Shown: positions 8,024 through 17,637, counted from the first letter of the stretch. The stretch: 64,000 bases of DNA from Tenacibaculum sp. 1_MG-2023 (GCF_030547425.1 NZ_JAUORH010000007.1:1-64000); one strand, 5' to 3'. Translations and numbers: made by a program. Notes: generated by a model not told the origin, from the letters alone.

Positions 8024-11000
8024 ATGCTAAACAAAAGCATAAAATTTCTAATAGAAAACAAACTTGTTGCAGTATTACTACTCGTTCTATTCATAGGATG
8101 GGGAATAGTAAATGCACCTTTTAATTGGGATACTGGTTTTTTACCATCCAATCCTGTAGCTGTAGATGCCATCCCTGATATTGGCGAAAATCAGCAAATC
8201 GTTTTTACCAAATGGGATGGTCGTTCTCCGCAGGATATAGAGGACCAAATAACGTACCCATTAACAACATCGCTTCTAGGCATCCCAGGAGTCAAAACCA
8301 TTCGTAGTTCCTCTATGTTTGGGTTTTCGAGCATCTATATCATCTTTGAAGAGGATATAGAGTTTTATTGGAGTCGTAGCCGTATTCTCGAAAAACTAAA
8401 TTCATTACCGAGTGGATTACTTCCAGAAGGAGTAAACCCAGCTTTAGGACCAGATGCGACAGGCTTGGGGCAAATATTTTGGTACACACTTGAAGGTCGC
8501 GACGAAAACGGAAAAGTTACCGGCGGATGGGATTTACACGAATTACGAAGTATTCAGGATTACTATGTAAAGTACGCCTTGTCATCTGCAAGTGGTGTTT
8601 CGGAAGTAGCTTCCATTGGAGGTTATGTTCAAGAATATCAAGTAGATGTTAATCCAGAACTGATGCGTCAATATAATATTGGCTTGCATCACGTTGTAAA
8701 AGCCGTAAAAGAAAGTAATAAAGATATTGGTGCTCAGACCTTAGAAATAAATAAGGCCGAATACTTGGTACGTGGCTTGGGTTATGTCAAGTCTATTGCT
8801 GATATAGAAAATGCCGTCGTCACATCAGAAGATTACACAGCAATTAAAATAAAAGATATTGGTAAAGTGTCTTTAGGTCCAGCAACTCGCAGAGGAATAT
8901 TAGACAAAGAAGGTGCGGAAGTTGTAGGAGCAGTTGTAGTAGCTCGATATGGTGCAAATCCGATGGAAGTCATTAATAATGTTAAAGAAAAAATAAATGA
9001 ATTAAGTCCTGGATTACCATCGAAAGTATTGAGCGATGGAAGAACCTCGCAAGTAACCATTGTACCTTTTTATGATAGAACAGAACTTATACAAGAAACA
9101 CTTGGAACACTTAACGAAGCTCTGACTTTAGAAATACTAATTACCATTTTGGTAATCATCATTATGGTATTTAATCTTCGCGCTTCGGTTCTGATATCCG
9201 GGCTTCTACCTGTAGCAGTTTTAATGGTATTTATTGCGATGAAACTCTTTGGAGTTGATGCGAACATTGTTGCATTATCAGGTATTGCTATAGCAATTGG
9301 TACAATGGTAGATGTTGGTGTTATACTCTCCGAAAATATTATAAGGCACTTAGATGAAAATAATGAAAAAGCACCAATAAACACAGTAGTTTATAATGCT
9401 ACTGCCGAAGTGTCTGGAGCAATTGTAACAGCAGTAATGACCACTATTATTAGTTTTATTCCTGTATTTACAATGATTGGTGCGGAAGGAAAATTATTTA
9501 GACCGTTGGCATTTACAAAAACATTTGCTTTAACGGCATCCATCATTGTGGCGTTGTTTCTAATTCCACCATTTGCGGCGTTCTTATTTAGAAAAAAGAG
9601 TATAAAAAAGACATCTGGTTATTTAATCAACGGTCTTTTGGTCGCTCTCGGTATTGTTGCAATAATCTTTGGTTATTGGCTAGGACTAATTCTAATTGCA
9701 TTTGGAGTTACTGCCCTACTAAAAATGCAGGATAAAATAACAGAAAAACGAGCCAATCTTTTAAATATTGGAGTTTCTGCATTAGCAATAGTTTTTCTTT
9801 TAGCAGAATATTGGCGACCACTAGGTGTAGATAGAAGCATTTTTTGGAATCTCATTTTTGTTGGACTTATTTGTTTTGGGTTATTAGGAGCATTCACTGT
9901 ATTTAGAAACTATTACACACGAATCTTAAGATGGGCTTTAGCTAATAAATTACTATTCCTATCTATTCCAACCCTTATCGTCGTAGCTGGTTTTTCCATT
10001 ATGAAAAATACAGGGAAAGAATTTATGCCATCACTAAATGAGGGTTCATTCCTACTGATGCCAACTTCTATGCCCCACGCAGGGGTTGAAGAAAACAAAC
10101 GAATTTTACAACAGTTGGATATGGCTGTAGCCAGTATTCCAGAAATCAAAACCGTTGTTGGTAAGTCAGGTAGAACAGAATCAGCTTTAGACCCTGCTCC
10201 TTTATCAATGTATGAAAATGTTATTCAGTACAAACCAGAATATGCATTGAATGAAGAAGGAAATCGTCAACGCTATAAAGTAAATGATGATGGATTATTT
10301 GAATTGAAGGACGGACGATTTATTGCAAATCCTAATAATTCTGAAAACGTTGCTTTCAGTACATTCGACAGCTCACAATTAATCGAAGATAGCAATGGCG
10401 AATTTTACCGAAACTGGCGACCAGAAATAAATTCTCCTGACGATATATGGAAAGAAATAGTAAAAGTAACCAAGCTACCAGGTGTAACTTCAGCACCTAA
10501 ATTGCAACCGATTGAAACCCGATTGGTAATGCTTCAAACAGGAATGCGTGCTCCAATGGGAATTAAAGTAAAAGGACAAGATTTAAAACAAATTGAAGCT
10601 TTTGGAATTCAATTAGAAGATATTTTAAAGCAAGCTGAAGGCGTTAAAGTCGAAGCTGTTTTTGCAGACAGAATAGTTGGAAAACCTTATTTATTAATTG
10701 ATATACATAGGGAAAAACTGGCTCGTTATGGTATATCTATAGATGATGTTCAAAACGTGCTGAAAGTTGCTGTAGGTGGAATGGTGTTAACGCAAACGGT
10801 TGAAGGTCGTGAACGATATGGAGTTCGTGTACGCTACCCAAGAGAATTGCGAGCCAACCCGAACGATTTAAAACAAATTTACGTACCTGTCGAAAAAGGA
10901 AGTCCCGTTCCATTGAGCGAATTGGCATCCATTCGATACGAACAAGGTCCGCAAGTCATAAAAAGTGAAGACACCTTTTTAGTGGGCTACGTACTGTTCG

Positions 11001-11731
11001 ACAAATTAGATGGTTTTGCAGAAGTTAATGTGGTTGAAAATGCCCAAGCTCTAATTCAAGAAAAGATAGATTCTGGGGAATTAATTGTACCAAAAGGTAT
11101 CAATTACCAATTCACGGGTACATATGAAAATCAATTACGGGCAGAGGCAACATTATCCGTGGTAGTGCCTTTAGCCTTACTCATTATCTTCTTGATTTTA
11201 TATTTCCAGTTCCGTTCGGTAGCCACTTCATTAATGGTTTTTACAGGAATTGCCGTAGCGTTTGCAGGAGGTTTTGTAATGATTTGGTTGTATGGACAAG
11301 ACTGGTTTTTAAACTTCAATTTTTTCGGAGAGAATTTACGAGACCTATTTCAAATGCACACGATTAATTTAAGTGTTGCTGTTTGGGTTGGTTTCATCGC
11401 CTTATTTGGTATAGCAACAGATGATGGTGTGGTTATGGCAACCTATTTAACCCAAACCTTTGATAGAAATACACCTGAAACAAAACAGGAAATAAGAGCA
11501 TCTGTTGTTGAAGCTGGAGAAAAACGTATTCGTCCTTGCCTGATGACCACAGCCACCACCATATTGGCATTATTGCCAGTTTTAACATCAACTGGTCGAG
11601 GAAGTGATATTATGATTCCTATGGCAATACCAAGTTTTGGAGGTATGGTCATCGCTCTAATCACATTATTTGTTGTTCCTGTTCTATATAGTTGGAAACA
11701 AGAAGTACAACTTAAAAAAGTAGCGAAATGA
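8024..11731 (+). CDS. cusA: CusA/CzcA-type heavy-metal RND efflux permease
   Basis: This inner-membrane proton-driven pump expels monovalent copper/silver or divalent cations as a trimer with adaptor and outer-membrane channel. From the ATG at 8024 it is 1235 residues; a TTG at 7997 would add nine residues but is less likely. N-terminal FNWDTGFLPSNPVAVDAIPDIGENQ and QDIEDQITYPL are typical of the heavy-metal RND family, and TM4 carries GTMVDVGVILSENI. It is about 190 residues longer than E. coli CusA because of a hydrophobic insert (about 525-640). Its stop overlaps the TolC-like gene by 4 bp, and the adaptor is at 21552. Copper/silver specificity is inferred from CopB and the adaptor. Confidence 0.93.
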   Translation: MLNKSIKFLIENKLVAVLLLVLFIGWGIVNAPFNWDTGFLPSNPVAVDAIPDIGENQQIVFTKWDGRSPQDIEDQITYPLTTSLLGIPGVKTIRSSSMFGFSSIYIIFEEDIEFYWSRSRILEKLNSLPSGLLPEGVNPALGPDATGLGQIFWYTLEGRDENGKVTGGWDLHELRSIQDYYVKYALSSASGVSEVASIGGYVQEYQVDVNPELMRQYNIGLHHVVKAVKESNKDIGAQTLEINKAEYLVRGLGYVKSIADIENAVVTSEDYTAIKIKDIGKVSLGPATRRGILDKEGAEVVGAVVVARYGANPMEVINNVKEKINELSPGLPSKVLSDGRTSQVTIVPFYDRTELIQETLGTLNEALTLEILITILVIIIMVFNLRASVLISGLLPVAVLMVFIAMKLFGVDANIVALSGIAIAIGTMVDVGVILSENIIRHLDENNEKAPINTVVYNATAEVSGAIVTAVMTTIISFIPVFTMIGAEGKLFRPLAFTKTFALTASIIVALFLIPPFAAFLFRKKSIKKTSGYLINGLLVALGIVAIIFGYWLGLILIAFGVTALLKMQDKITEKRANLLNIGVSALAIVFLLAEYWRPLGVDRSIFWNLIFVGLICFGLLGAFTVFRNYYTRILRWALANKLLFLSIPTLIVVAGFSIMKNTGKEFMPSLNEGSFLLMPTSMPHAGVEENKRILQQLDMAVASIPEIKTVVGKSGRTESALDPAPLSMYENVIQYKPEYALNEEGNRQRYKVNDDGLFELKDGRFIANPNNSENVAFSTFDSSQLIEDSNGEFYRNWRPEINSPDDIWKEIVKVTKLPGVTSAPKLQPIETRLVMLQTGMRAPMGIKVKGQDLKQIEAFGIQLEDILKQAEGVKVEAVFADRIVGKPYLLIDIHREKLARYGISIDDVQNVLKVAVGGMVLTQTVEGRERYGVRVRYPRELRANPNDLKQIYVPVEKGSPVPLSELASIRYEQGPQVIKSEDTFLVGYVLFDKLDGFAEVNVVENAQALIQEKIDSGELIVPKGINYQFTGTYENQLRAEATLSVVVPLALLIIFLILYFQFRSVATSLMVFTGIAVAFAGGFVMIWLYGQDWFLNFNFFGENLRDLFQMHTINLSVAVWVGFIALFGIATDDGVVMATYLTQTFDRNTPETKQEIRASVVEAGEKRIRPCLMTTATTILALLPVLTSTGRGSDIMIPMAIPSFGGMVIALITLFVVPVLYSWKQEVQLKKVAK

Positions 11732-12945
11732 AGAAAATAATTTTAATAGCGATTGGGCTTTTAACATTTGGTTTTTCAAATGCCCAACAATTGGAAACTC
11801 TCATTGAGGAGGCAATGAAAAACAGTCCAGAAATTCAAAAATTTGAATTACAGTACAGTATTGTTTCTGAAAAAGTGAATGAAGTCAACACGATTCCAAA
11901 TACTGAATTTGGAGTTGGATATTTTGTTAGTGAACCAGAGACAAGAACAGGGGCTCAACGCTTTAAAGTATCAGCAAAACAAATGATACCCTGGTTTGGT
12001 TCGATAACTGCTAGGGAAAACTATGTGAGCTCATTGGCCGATGCCAAATATGAGGACATTGTTATTGCCAAAAGAAAATTAATCGCTGCCGTATCGCAAT
12101 CCTACTACAATTTGTATGCGAACAAAGCAAAGCAAAAGGTATTAGTGCAAAATATTGAATTGCTCGAAACCTATGAGACTTTGGCATTGACTTCTGTAGA
12201 AGTTGGCAAAGCTTCAGCTGTAGACGTATTGCGATTACAAATGCGTCAAAATGAGTTGGAACAATTAAAGGAAGTATTAGCTCAACAATATTTGGCAGAG
12301 CAAACGGCTCTCAATAAACTTTTGAACCGTGATAAGGATATTGCTGTGAATGTAGTTCAAGAATTAACCATTCCTTCTGAAACCACTTTGGTAAATACAG
12401 AAAACTTATCCCTGCATCCAGAATTGATAAAATATGACAAGCTCTACCAATCTGTTGAGCAGTCAGAATTATTGAATCAAAAAGAAAGCCTTCCTATGAT
12501 TGGTTTTGGTTTGGATTATGTCAACGTTGACAAGCGACCTAATATGAATTTTAGTGATAACGGAAAAGACATTGTAATGCCAATGGTATCAGTATCAATT
12601 CCAATTTTCAACAAAAAATACAAATCTCAAACAAAGCAGAATGAGTTTAAACAGCAAGAAATAACTGCACAGAAACAAGAACGATTGAACAAATTGGAAA
12701 CTGTATTAGATAAAGCCGTAAACGATAGAATCTCAGCAAGAATAAGCAATGAGACTCAACTGAAAAATTTGGAGCAAGCCAATGATGCTGAAGAAATTTT
12801 AATCAAAAGCTATGAAACTGGAACAATTGATTTTAACGATGTTTTGGACATTCAGGAACTACAATTAAAGTTCCAAATGAACCAAATAGAATCGGTGAAA
12901 ACCTTCTATGTTCAAACAACAATAATCAATTATTTAAGTAACTAA
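11728..12945 (+). CDS. TolC-family outer-membrane efflux channel
   Basis: This 405-residue protein has a signal peptide (to SNAQQ, about residue 20) and two long coiled-coil halves typical of outer-membrane factor repeats (EAMKNSPEIQKFELQYSIVS, and ETGTIDFNDVLDIQELQLK near the C-terminus). It would form the trimeric exit duct for the CusA-like pump. The start codon overlaps the pump stop (ATGA, 11728-11731), showing translational coupling. It is shorter than E. coli CusC (about 460), which is normal for Bacteroidota members. No lipobox is seen. Confidence 0.9.
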   Translation: MKKIILIAIGLLTFGFSNAQQLETLIEEAMKNSPEIQKFELQYSIVSEKVNEVNTIPNTEFGVGYFVSEPETRTGAQRFKVSAKQMIPWFGSITARENYVSSLADAKYEDIVIAKRKLIAAVSQSYYNLYANKAKQKVLVQNIELLETYETLALTSVEVGKASAVDVLRLQMRQNELEQLKEVLAQQYLAEQTALNKLLNRDKDIAVNVVQELTIPSETTLVNTENLSLHPELIKYDKLYQSVEQSELLNQKESLPMIGFGLDYVNVDKRPNMNFSDNGKDIVMPMVSVSIPIFNKKYKSQTKQNEFKQQEITAQKQERLNKLETVLDKAVNDRISARISNETQLKNLEQANDAEEILIKSYETGTIDFNDVLDIQELQLKFQMNQIESVKTFYVQTTIINYLSN

Positions 12946-12973
12946 AAACAAGTATAATTTAAAATTAATAACA

Positions 12974-13588
12974 ATGAAAAAAGTAAGATTAACAACAATT
13001 ATGGTAATGGCATTTATAAGCTTATCAGCAATGTCTTGTAAAGATGCCAAAACAGAAAACAGTACCAACTCTGAAATGATTACTGAGGAAGACCATTCAA
13101 AAATGAACCACGATAATTCCGATGGTCACCACGATGTGGATAAAAAGGAAATGGCAATGAACGGAGATGGAAATTCCCAAACAATATTAAATGACTATTT
13201 CAACTTAAAGGATGCCTTAGTGGCAGATGATAATGCCAAAGCTAAAGAATTGGGTGCAACCCTCGCAACATCATTAGGAAAGCTTGACATTTCAAAATAT
13301 ACGGATGCCCAGCAATCAGAATTAAGGGACATTATGGAAGATGCTATCGAGCACGCAGAACATATCAGTGAAAGTGATATTAAACACCAACGCGAGCATT
13401 TTAAAGTTTTGAGCAAGGATGTTACTGATATGGTAGCTATTACGGGAACAAAAGTGAAACTATACGAGCAATTTTGCCCAATGTATGATGGCGGTACAGC
13501 TTGGTTGAGTACAAAAGAAGAAGTACGAAATCCATATTATGGAAGTCAGATGTTGAAATGTGGTAAAGTACAGCGAGAAATTAACTAA
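12974..13588 (+). CDS. DUF3347 lipoprotein, putative periplasmic metal-binding protein
   Basis: This 204-residue lipoprotein has the lipobox LSAMSC (Cys22), then a His/Met-rich linker (EEDHSKMNHDNSDGHHDVDKK) and a DUF3347 domain (about 68-200). The domain carries LKDALVADDNAKAKELG, HFKVLSKDV and YEQFCPMYDGGTAWLS. The same domain forms the C-terminus of the adaptor protein at 21552. The HMH residues, free Cys and place between the channel and haem-binding genes suggest copper binding or delivery outside the inner membrane, which is inferred. Confidence 0.85.
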   Translation: MKKVRLTTIMVMAFISLSAMSCKDAKTENSTNSEMITEEDHSKMNHDNSDGHHDVDKKEMAMNGDGNSQTILNDYFNLKDALVADDNAKAKELGATLATSLGKLDISKYTDAQQSELRDIMEDAIEHAEHISESDIKHQREHFKVLSKDVTDMVAITGTKVKLYEQFCPMYDGGTAWLSTKEEVRNPYYGSQMLKCGKVQREIN

Positions 13589-14044
13589 ATGAAAATTGTA
13601 AAAATCATAGCACTGATTTTATTGGTTGGATTTGTGGGCATACAATTTGTGCCCACAGACCTCAATCAAAGTGATACTGTGCCTAAAACTGACTTCTTGT
13701 TGGTAAACAACACCCAAGAAAACATAAGCACATTATTACAAGAGTCCTGCTATGATTGTCATAGTAATAACACAGAATACCCTTGGTACAATATGGTACA
13801 ACCTGTTGCTTGGTTTTTAAAAGACCACATTAATGAAGGAAAGGAAGAATTGAATTTCAATGAATGGGATGCGTATTCCAACCGAAGAAAAAACAGCAAA
13901 CTAAAGTCAATAATTAGTCAGGTTAAAGATGATGAGATGCCACTAGCATCTTACACCTTGATTCACAAGGATGCTAAGTTGTCCAATTCTGAAAAGACCT
14001 TGATTATTGATTATATGAAGAACCTAAAAGAAAAATTAAAATAA
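13589..14044 (+). CDS. Haem-binding domain protein (CxxCH)
   Basis: This 151-residue protein has one N-terminal helix (about 1-20, signal anchor) and the haem-binding domain motif ESCYDCHSNNTEYPWYNMVQ. CYDCH is a c-type haem attachment site, and WFLKDHINEGKEELNFNEW is the conserved follow-on. It begins directly after the DUF3347 lipoprotein stop. Family members are small periplasmic haem proteins often found near copper-handling or cytochrome genes in Bacteroidota. An electron-transfer or copper-redox role here is a guess. Confidence 0.85.
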   Translation: MKIVKIIALILLVGFVGIQFVPTDLNQSDTVPKTDFLLVNNTQENISTLLQESCYDCHSNNTEYPWYNMVQPVAWFLKDHINEGKEELNFNEWDAYSNRRKNSKLKSIISQVKDDEMPLASYTLIHKDAKLSNSEKTLIIDYMKNLKEKLK

Positions 14045-14118
14045 AGCCCTGATATGGGAAGGAAATACTGATTGGTTGGTTAATAGCCCTTCCCATTTCA
14101 GGCACTATAAAAAGTATT

Positions 14119-14676
14119 ATGAAACAAACCCTTAACATAAAGAATATGGTATGTGACAGATGCAAATCAACTGTATTACGGGAGTTGGAAGAATTGGGTT
14201 GTGACATAAAAACGGTTGAGCTTGGACAAATTGTTCTAAACAAAAAGACAGGCATCCAAACATTAGAATTAGAAAAAGTGCTGAGAAAACACGGTTTTGA
14301 AATCATAAAGGATGAAACAGAAATTTTGATAGAGGAAATAAAGATTGCACTCATAAAAAAAATCGAAAATCAGGACAATGCAAACCTTTCATCTTTTTTG
14401 ACCAAAAGGTTTAATAAATCTTATTCGGCTTTAAGCAAATTGTTCAGCAAAACTGAAGGTGTAACGATTGAAAAATATGAAATCAATTTAAAGATTGAAA
14501 AGGTAAAAGAAATGATACAGTTGAGGCAATTAAATTTTTCTGAAATAGCCTACAGCTTGAATTACAATAATAGTAGTCATTTGGCAAGACAGTTTAAAAA
14601 TGTAACAGGAATGTCAATGACGACATTTAAAAATCTACAAAAATGGAACAGAAAATCCATAGACCAAATTGTGTAA
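14119..14676 (+). CDS. HMA-like domain fused to AraC-type regulator
   Basis: This 185-residue protein joins an N-terminal heavy-metal-associated-like fold (about 1-70, NMVCDRCKSTV with Cys12 and Cys15) to a C-terminal AraC-type double helix-turn-helix (about 85-185; LNFSEIAYSLNYNNSSHLARQFKNVTGMS). The CxxC sits where MxCxxC lies in copper chaperones, so it probably senses monovalent copper or silver and controls the following genes. A promoter with TAATTTTG lies at 14719, between it and the HMA membrane gene. It is far shorter than usual AraC proteins (about 280). Metal sensing is inferred. Confidence 0.85.
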   Translation: MKQTLNIKNMVCDRCKSTVLRELEELGCDIKTVELGQIVLNKKTGIQTLELEKVLRKHGFEIIKDETEILIEEIKIALIKKIENQDNANLSSFLTKRFNKSYSALSKLFSKTEGVTIEKYEINLKIEKVKEMIQLRQLNFSEIAYSLNYNNSSHLARQFKNVTGMSMTTFKNLQKWNRKSIDQIV

Positions 14677-14718
14677 GGATTATCCAGAATTGTACAAATG
14701 AAGGTGGGTTGAAGAAAT

Positions 14719-14726
14719 TAATTTTG
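14719..14726 (+). promoter_or_regulatory. Promoter -7 box before the HMA membrane gene
   Basis: TAATTTTG fits the Bacteroidota -7 consensus TAnnTTTG. It lies 27 bp before the ATG at 14754, in the only sizeable gap between the regulator and the long gene run to 23324. It is the likely start of the second copper operon and a natural target of the HMA-AraC protein. Confidence 0.5.
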
Positions 14727-14753
14727 TGTAATAATCATTAAAAAAAATGAACA

Positions 14754-15488
14754 ATGACACATACATATAACATAACAGGAATGACCTGCGGAGGCTGTAA
14801 AGCATCCGTAGAAAAATATTTGGGTAATGTGGACAACGTTACCAACGTTTCTGTTAACCTTGAAAAAGCCGAAGCTGAAGTTACAATGGGTAGCCACGTT
14901 ACTACGGAAGCCCTTAAAAAAGCGTTACCTGAAAAATATACTCTTTCGGAAAAGGATAACAAAAACGTTTTTCAGATGACATCCCAATCCTTGGATGCCA
15001 CTGAGCAAAAATCAAAACTGCAACAATTACAGCCCTTGTTGCTCATCCTTTTTTACATTGCAACTGCGAGTATTTTGTTGCATTATAAGAATTGGGATGG
15101 TAATGCCGTAATGCTGGATTTTATGGGTTTGTTTTTCATAGTGTTCAGTTTCTTCAAGATGCTCGATTTAAAGAATTTCCCAGAATCCTTCAGAATGTAT
15201 GACCCATTGGCAAAACGGGTTTCAATATATGGCTGGATATATCCATTCATCGAAACTGTTCTCGGGCTGATGTTCTTAATGCGTTTTGAAATTGAAATTG
15301 CTCTTATAGCCACACTTATAATATTAAGTATTACAACGATTGGTGTTACTAAAACGCTTCTGGATAAAAAATCAATTCGTTGTGCTTGTCTCGGAACGGC
15401 GCTAAAATTGCCAATGACTGAAGCCACATTTATAGAAAATGCCATTATGATTGTGATGGCGATTGTAATGTTAACCCAAATTATATAA
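14754..15488 (+). CDS. HMA domain membrane protein (MauE/DoxX-like)
   Basis: This 244-residue protein begins with a copper-chaperone fold (residues 1-68) carrying GMTCGGC (Cys12, Cys15). Four hydrophobic helices follow between about 85 and 244, with MFLMRFEIEIALIATLIILS and a cysteine pair in RCACLGTALKLP. The membrane part resembles MauE/DoxX-type proteins. HMA-MauE fusions are common in Bacteroidota metal clusters. It probably binds copper at the inner membrane and passes it to efflux or to a thiol-redox step; the second half is inferred. It heads a tightly packed operon. Confidence 0.85.
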   Translation: MTHTYNITGMTCGGCKASVEKYLGNVDNVTNVSVNLEKAEAEVTMGSHVTTEALKKALPEKYTLSEKDNKNVFQMTSQSLDATEQKSKLQQLQPLLLILFYIATASILLHYKNWDGNAVMLDFMGLFFIVFSFFKMLDLKNFPESFRMYDPLAKRVSIYGWIYPFIETVLGLMFLMRFEIEIALIATLIILSITTIGVTKTLLDKKSIRCACLGTALKLPMTEATFIENAIMIVMAIVMLTQII

Positions 15489-15491
15489 AAG

Positions 15492-15686
15492 ATGAAATCA
15501 CATACACTTTGGATGATATTAGGTTGTGTACTTCCGTTGCTACTCATTTTTATTGCACCAAGTATAGGAATGGGCGAAAACGTATCCTTGTTCATTTTTA
15601 TAATTCTAATGTTCGGATGTCATCTGTTAATGCCGCATCACAAGCATAATCACGATAAAGAAAACAACAATAAACCACAATTATGA
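15492..15686 (+). CDS. Small two-helix membrane protein with His-rich tail
   Basis: This 64-residue protein has two hydrophobic helices (about 5-24 and 30-47) and a His-rich tail (HLLMPHHKHNHDKEN). It resembles the short DUF2933-type proteins found in metal-resistance clusters, but the call is tentative. It starts 4 bp after the HMA gene and its stop overlaps the next gene by 4 bp, so it is translated as part of the operon. The His tail could bind copper or nickel; no function can be claimed. Confidence 0.7.
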   Translation: MKSHTLWMILGCVLPLLLIFIAPSIGMGENVSLFIFIILMFGCHLLMPHHKHNHDKENNNKPQL

Positions 15687-15955
15687 AAACAATCAACATC
15701 AAAAAATTAGGATTGGCCACAGGCCTAACTGGAGCATTGCTCTATTTGGGTTGTATGGTGGTAATGTTTACGGTTGGCCGTGAAGGGTCTGTAAAATTCT
15801 TCAATAGCCTACTGCACGGACTGGATGTATCGACTGTAATTAGGATGGATATTCCACTTTGGGAAGCTTGTCTAGGAATTGTTCAAACGTTCATTTTGGG
15901 TTGGTTAATCGGTGCCTGTATTGCATCGCTTTATAATTGGCAAATAAAGAAATAA
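15683..15955 (+). CDS. DUF5676 family membrane protein
   Basis: This 90-residue protein has two membrane helices and the motifs LGLATGLTGALLYLGCMVVM and FFNSLLHGLDVSTVIRM that mark the DUF5676 family. Such proteins usually lie next to copper P-type ATPases and DUF2933-like proteins. Start ATGA overlaps the preceding stop. Function is unknown; co-occurrence points to metal homeostasis in the inner membrane. Confidence 0.8.
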   Translation: MKTINIKKLGLATGLTGALLYLGCMVVMFTVGREGSVKFFNSLLHGLDVSTVIRMDIPLWEACLGIVQTFILGWLIGACIASLYNWQIKK

Positions 15956-15956
15956 G

Positions 15957-16790
15957 ATGAAAAATATATTAGTACCCACGGATTTTTCAGATAACTGCAA
16001 TAAAGCAGCAGAATTGGCTATAGAAATGGCGGCACTTTTTAATGCAGAAATCCATTTTTTGCATCAAATAAGTACAGTAGTTAACTGGACAAAATTAACC
16101 AAGACCCAGGAGCAAAACTACCCTGATACCCTTGCAGCAATTGGCATAGCTAAAAGTAAATTGAGGGCTTTGGACAAAGAAGCTGAAGGTAAAGGTTTAA
16201 AGTCAAGGACGTTTTTAGAATTTATTACTGACGAAGATGCAATTGTAGCCCATTCCCACAACTTTAATCACGATTTCATTATTACCGGAAGTAAAGGCAT
16301 ACAAAATGGGTTTTTAAAGAAATTGTTAGGAAGCAATGCCCAAAAAATCATTCGTAAAGCAAGAGTACCAATTTTGGTTGTAAAAGAAGATACAGTAGCC
16401 TTTCCTTTTAAGGATATCGTATTTGTGTCTGATTTTAAGGAAGATATATCCAATGCCTTTATTGAGTTAAAAAGCATAGCCAAAAAGTGTAATGCTAAAA
16501 TCCATTTGTTGAACATTAACACCACATCAGATTTTAATAGTGTTGAAAATGGATTGCAACCCATCAAAGAGTTTTTAACGCACTTCCCAAAATTGGAAAA
16601 CTATGCAATGCACGTCTATAATGAATCTACCGTATTAGGTGGTATTGAAAAATTTGAAGGTTCAAATAATGTGGATTTAATAGCAATGTATACCCATAGT
16701 AGAAAAGGATTTGCAAGTGTCTTTTCAAAGAGTATTGCTGAAAGTGTTACTAATCATTCAAAAAAACCTGTAATGACAGTACATCTTTAA
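15957..16790 (+). CDS. Universal stress protein (tandem UspA domains)
   Basis: This 277-residue cytoplasmic protein has two UspA folds. The first (1-142) begins MKNILVPTDFSDNCNKAAE and ends with the ATP-loop-like GSKGIQNGFLKKLLGSNAQKIIRKARVPILVV. The second (about 150-277) carries FVSDFKEDI and ends SRKGFASVFSKSIAESVTNH with KPVMTV. It starts one base after the DUF5676 stop and one base precedes the next gene. Usp proteins bind ATP and support stress survival; a role during metal stress is inferred from the operon. Confidence 0.9.
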   Translation: MKNILVPTDFSDNCNKAAELAIEMAALFNAEIHFLHQISTVVNWTKLTKTQEQNYPDTLAAIGIAKSKLRALDKEAEGKGLKSRTFLEFITDEDAIVAHSHNFNHDFIITGSKGIQNGFLKKLLGSNAQKIIRKARVPILVVKEDTVAFPFKDIVFVSDFKEDISNAFIELKSIAKKCNAKIHLLNINTTSDFNSVENGLQPIKEFLTHFPKLENYAMHVYNESTVLGGIEKFEGSNNVDLIAMYTHSRKGFASVFSKSIAESVTNHSKKPVMTVHL

Positions 16791-16791
16791 A

Positions 16792-17631
16792 ATGGAAAAA
16801 GCAATCAATATCATAAAGTATTCAGGCGAGGTTCAAGCATTCAATATCGAAAAGCTAAAACGCTCTTTAAGGCATTCCAAAGCAAGTGAAAAACTTGTGC
16901 AAGAAATCGCCCAAGAAGTTCAGGAGCAATTAACTGAAGGAATGACAACCAAACGGATTTATGAAATAGCTTATAAGATGTTGAAACGCAAATCAAAATC
17001 AGGTTCTGCTAGATACAAACTCAAAAAAGCCATTATGGAATTTGGTCCAACTGGCTATCCTTTTGAGAAATATATTGGTAAAATCCTCGAATATGAAGGC
17101 TTCAATACAGATGTAGGTGTCGTTATGCAAGGTCATTGTGTAACCCACGAAGTAGATGTAGCTGCTTTGAAAGCTAACGAACATTATTTAGTGGAATGTA
17201 AATTCCATAGCGACCAAGGTAGAAATTGCAATGTAAAAATACCTCTTTACATACAGTCCAGGTTTAAGGATTTAGAAACTCAATGGTTAAAGCAAAAAGA
17301 CCATTCACTAAAATTTCATAAAGGCTGGGTTTATACCAATACAAGGTTCTCAACCGATGCTATACAATTTGGCGAATGTTCAGGGCTTGGATTAGTAAGT
17401 TGGGATTATCCCGAAAAAAACAGCCTTAAAAGTAAAATTGATGGTTCAAGATTGTACCCGATTACGGCTTTACCTTCCTTAAGTAAGCAGGAAAAACAAA
17501 AGATACTAAACAAAGGCATTGTCCTGTGTAGAGAGGTTTGCGATAATCCAAAACTATTGGATGACTTGGGTATGGCATCATCCAAAAAGAAAACCATTCT
17601 TAAAGAAGCTAATGAATTATGTAACCATTAA
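16792..17631 (+). CDS. ATP-cone plus Mrr-like restriction endonuclease protein
   Basis: This 279-residue protein has an N-terminal ATP-cone domain (about 1-88; IIKYSGEVQAFNIEKLKRSL, GMTTKRIYEIAYKML), the nucleotide-sensing module of ribonucleotide reductases and NrdR. A PD-(D/E)XK nuclease domain of the Mrr type follows (about 90-200): Asp122 in HEVDVAAL and Glu135-Cys-Lys137 in YLVECKF form the active site. A nucleotide-gated DNase or an anti-invader function is inferred. It lies between UspA and AAA genes with one-base and six-base gaps. A nuclease inside a copper operon is unexpected. Confidence 0.85.
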   Translation: MEKAINIIKYSGEVQAFNIEKLKRSLRHSKASEKLVQEIAQEVQEQLTEGMTTKRIYEIAYKMLKRKSKSGSARYKLKKAIMEFGPTGYPFEKYIGKILEYEGFNTDVGVVMQGHCVTHEVDVAALKANEHYLVECKFHSDQGRNCNVKIPLYIQSRFKDLETQWLKQKDHSLKFHKGWVYTNTRFSTDAIQFGECSGLGLVSWDYPEKNSLKSKIDGSRLYPITALPSLSKQEKQKILNKGIVLCREVCDNPKLLDDLGMASSKKKTILKEANELCNH

Positions 17632-17637
17632 AACAAA

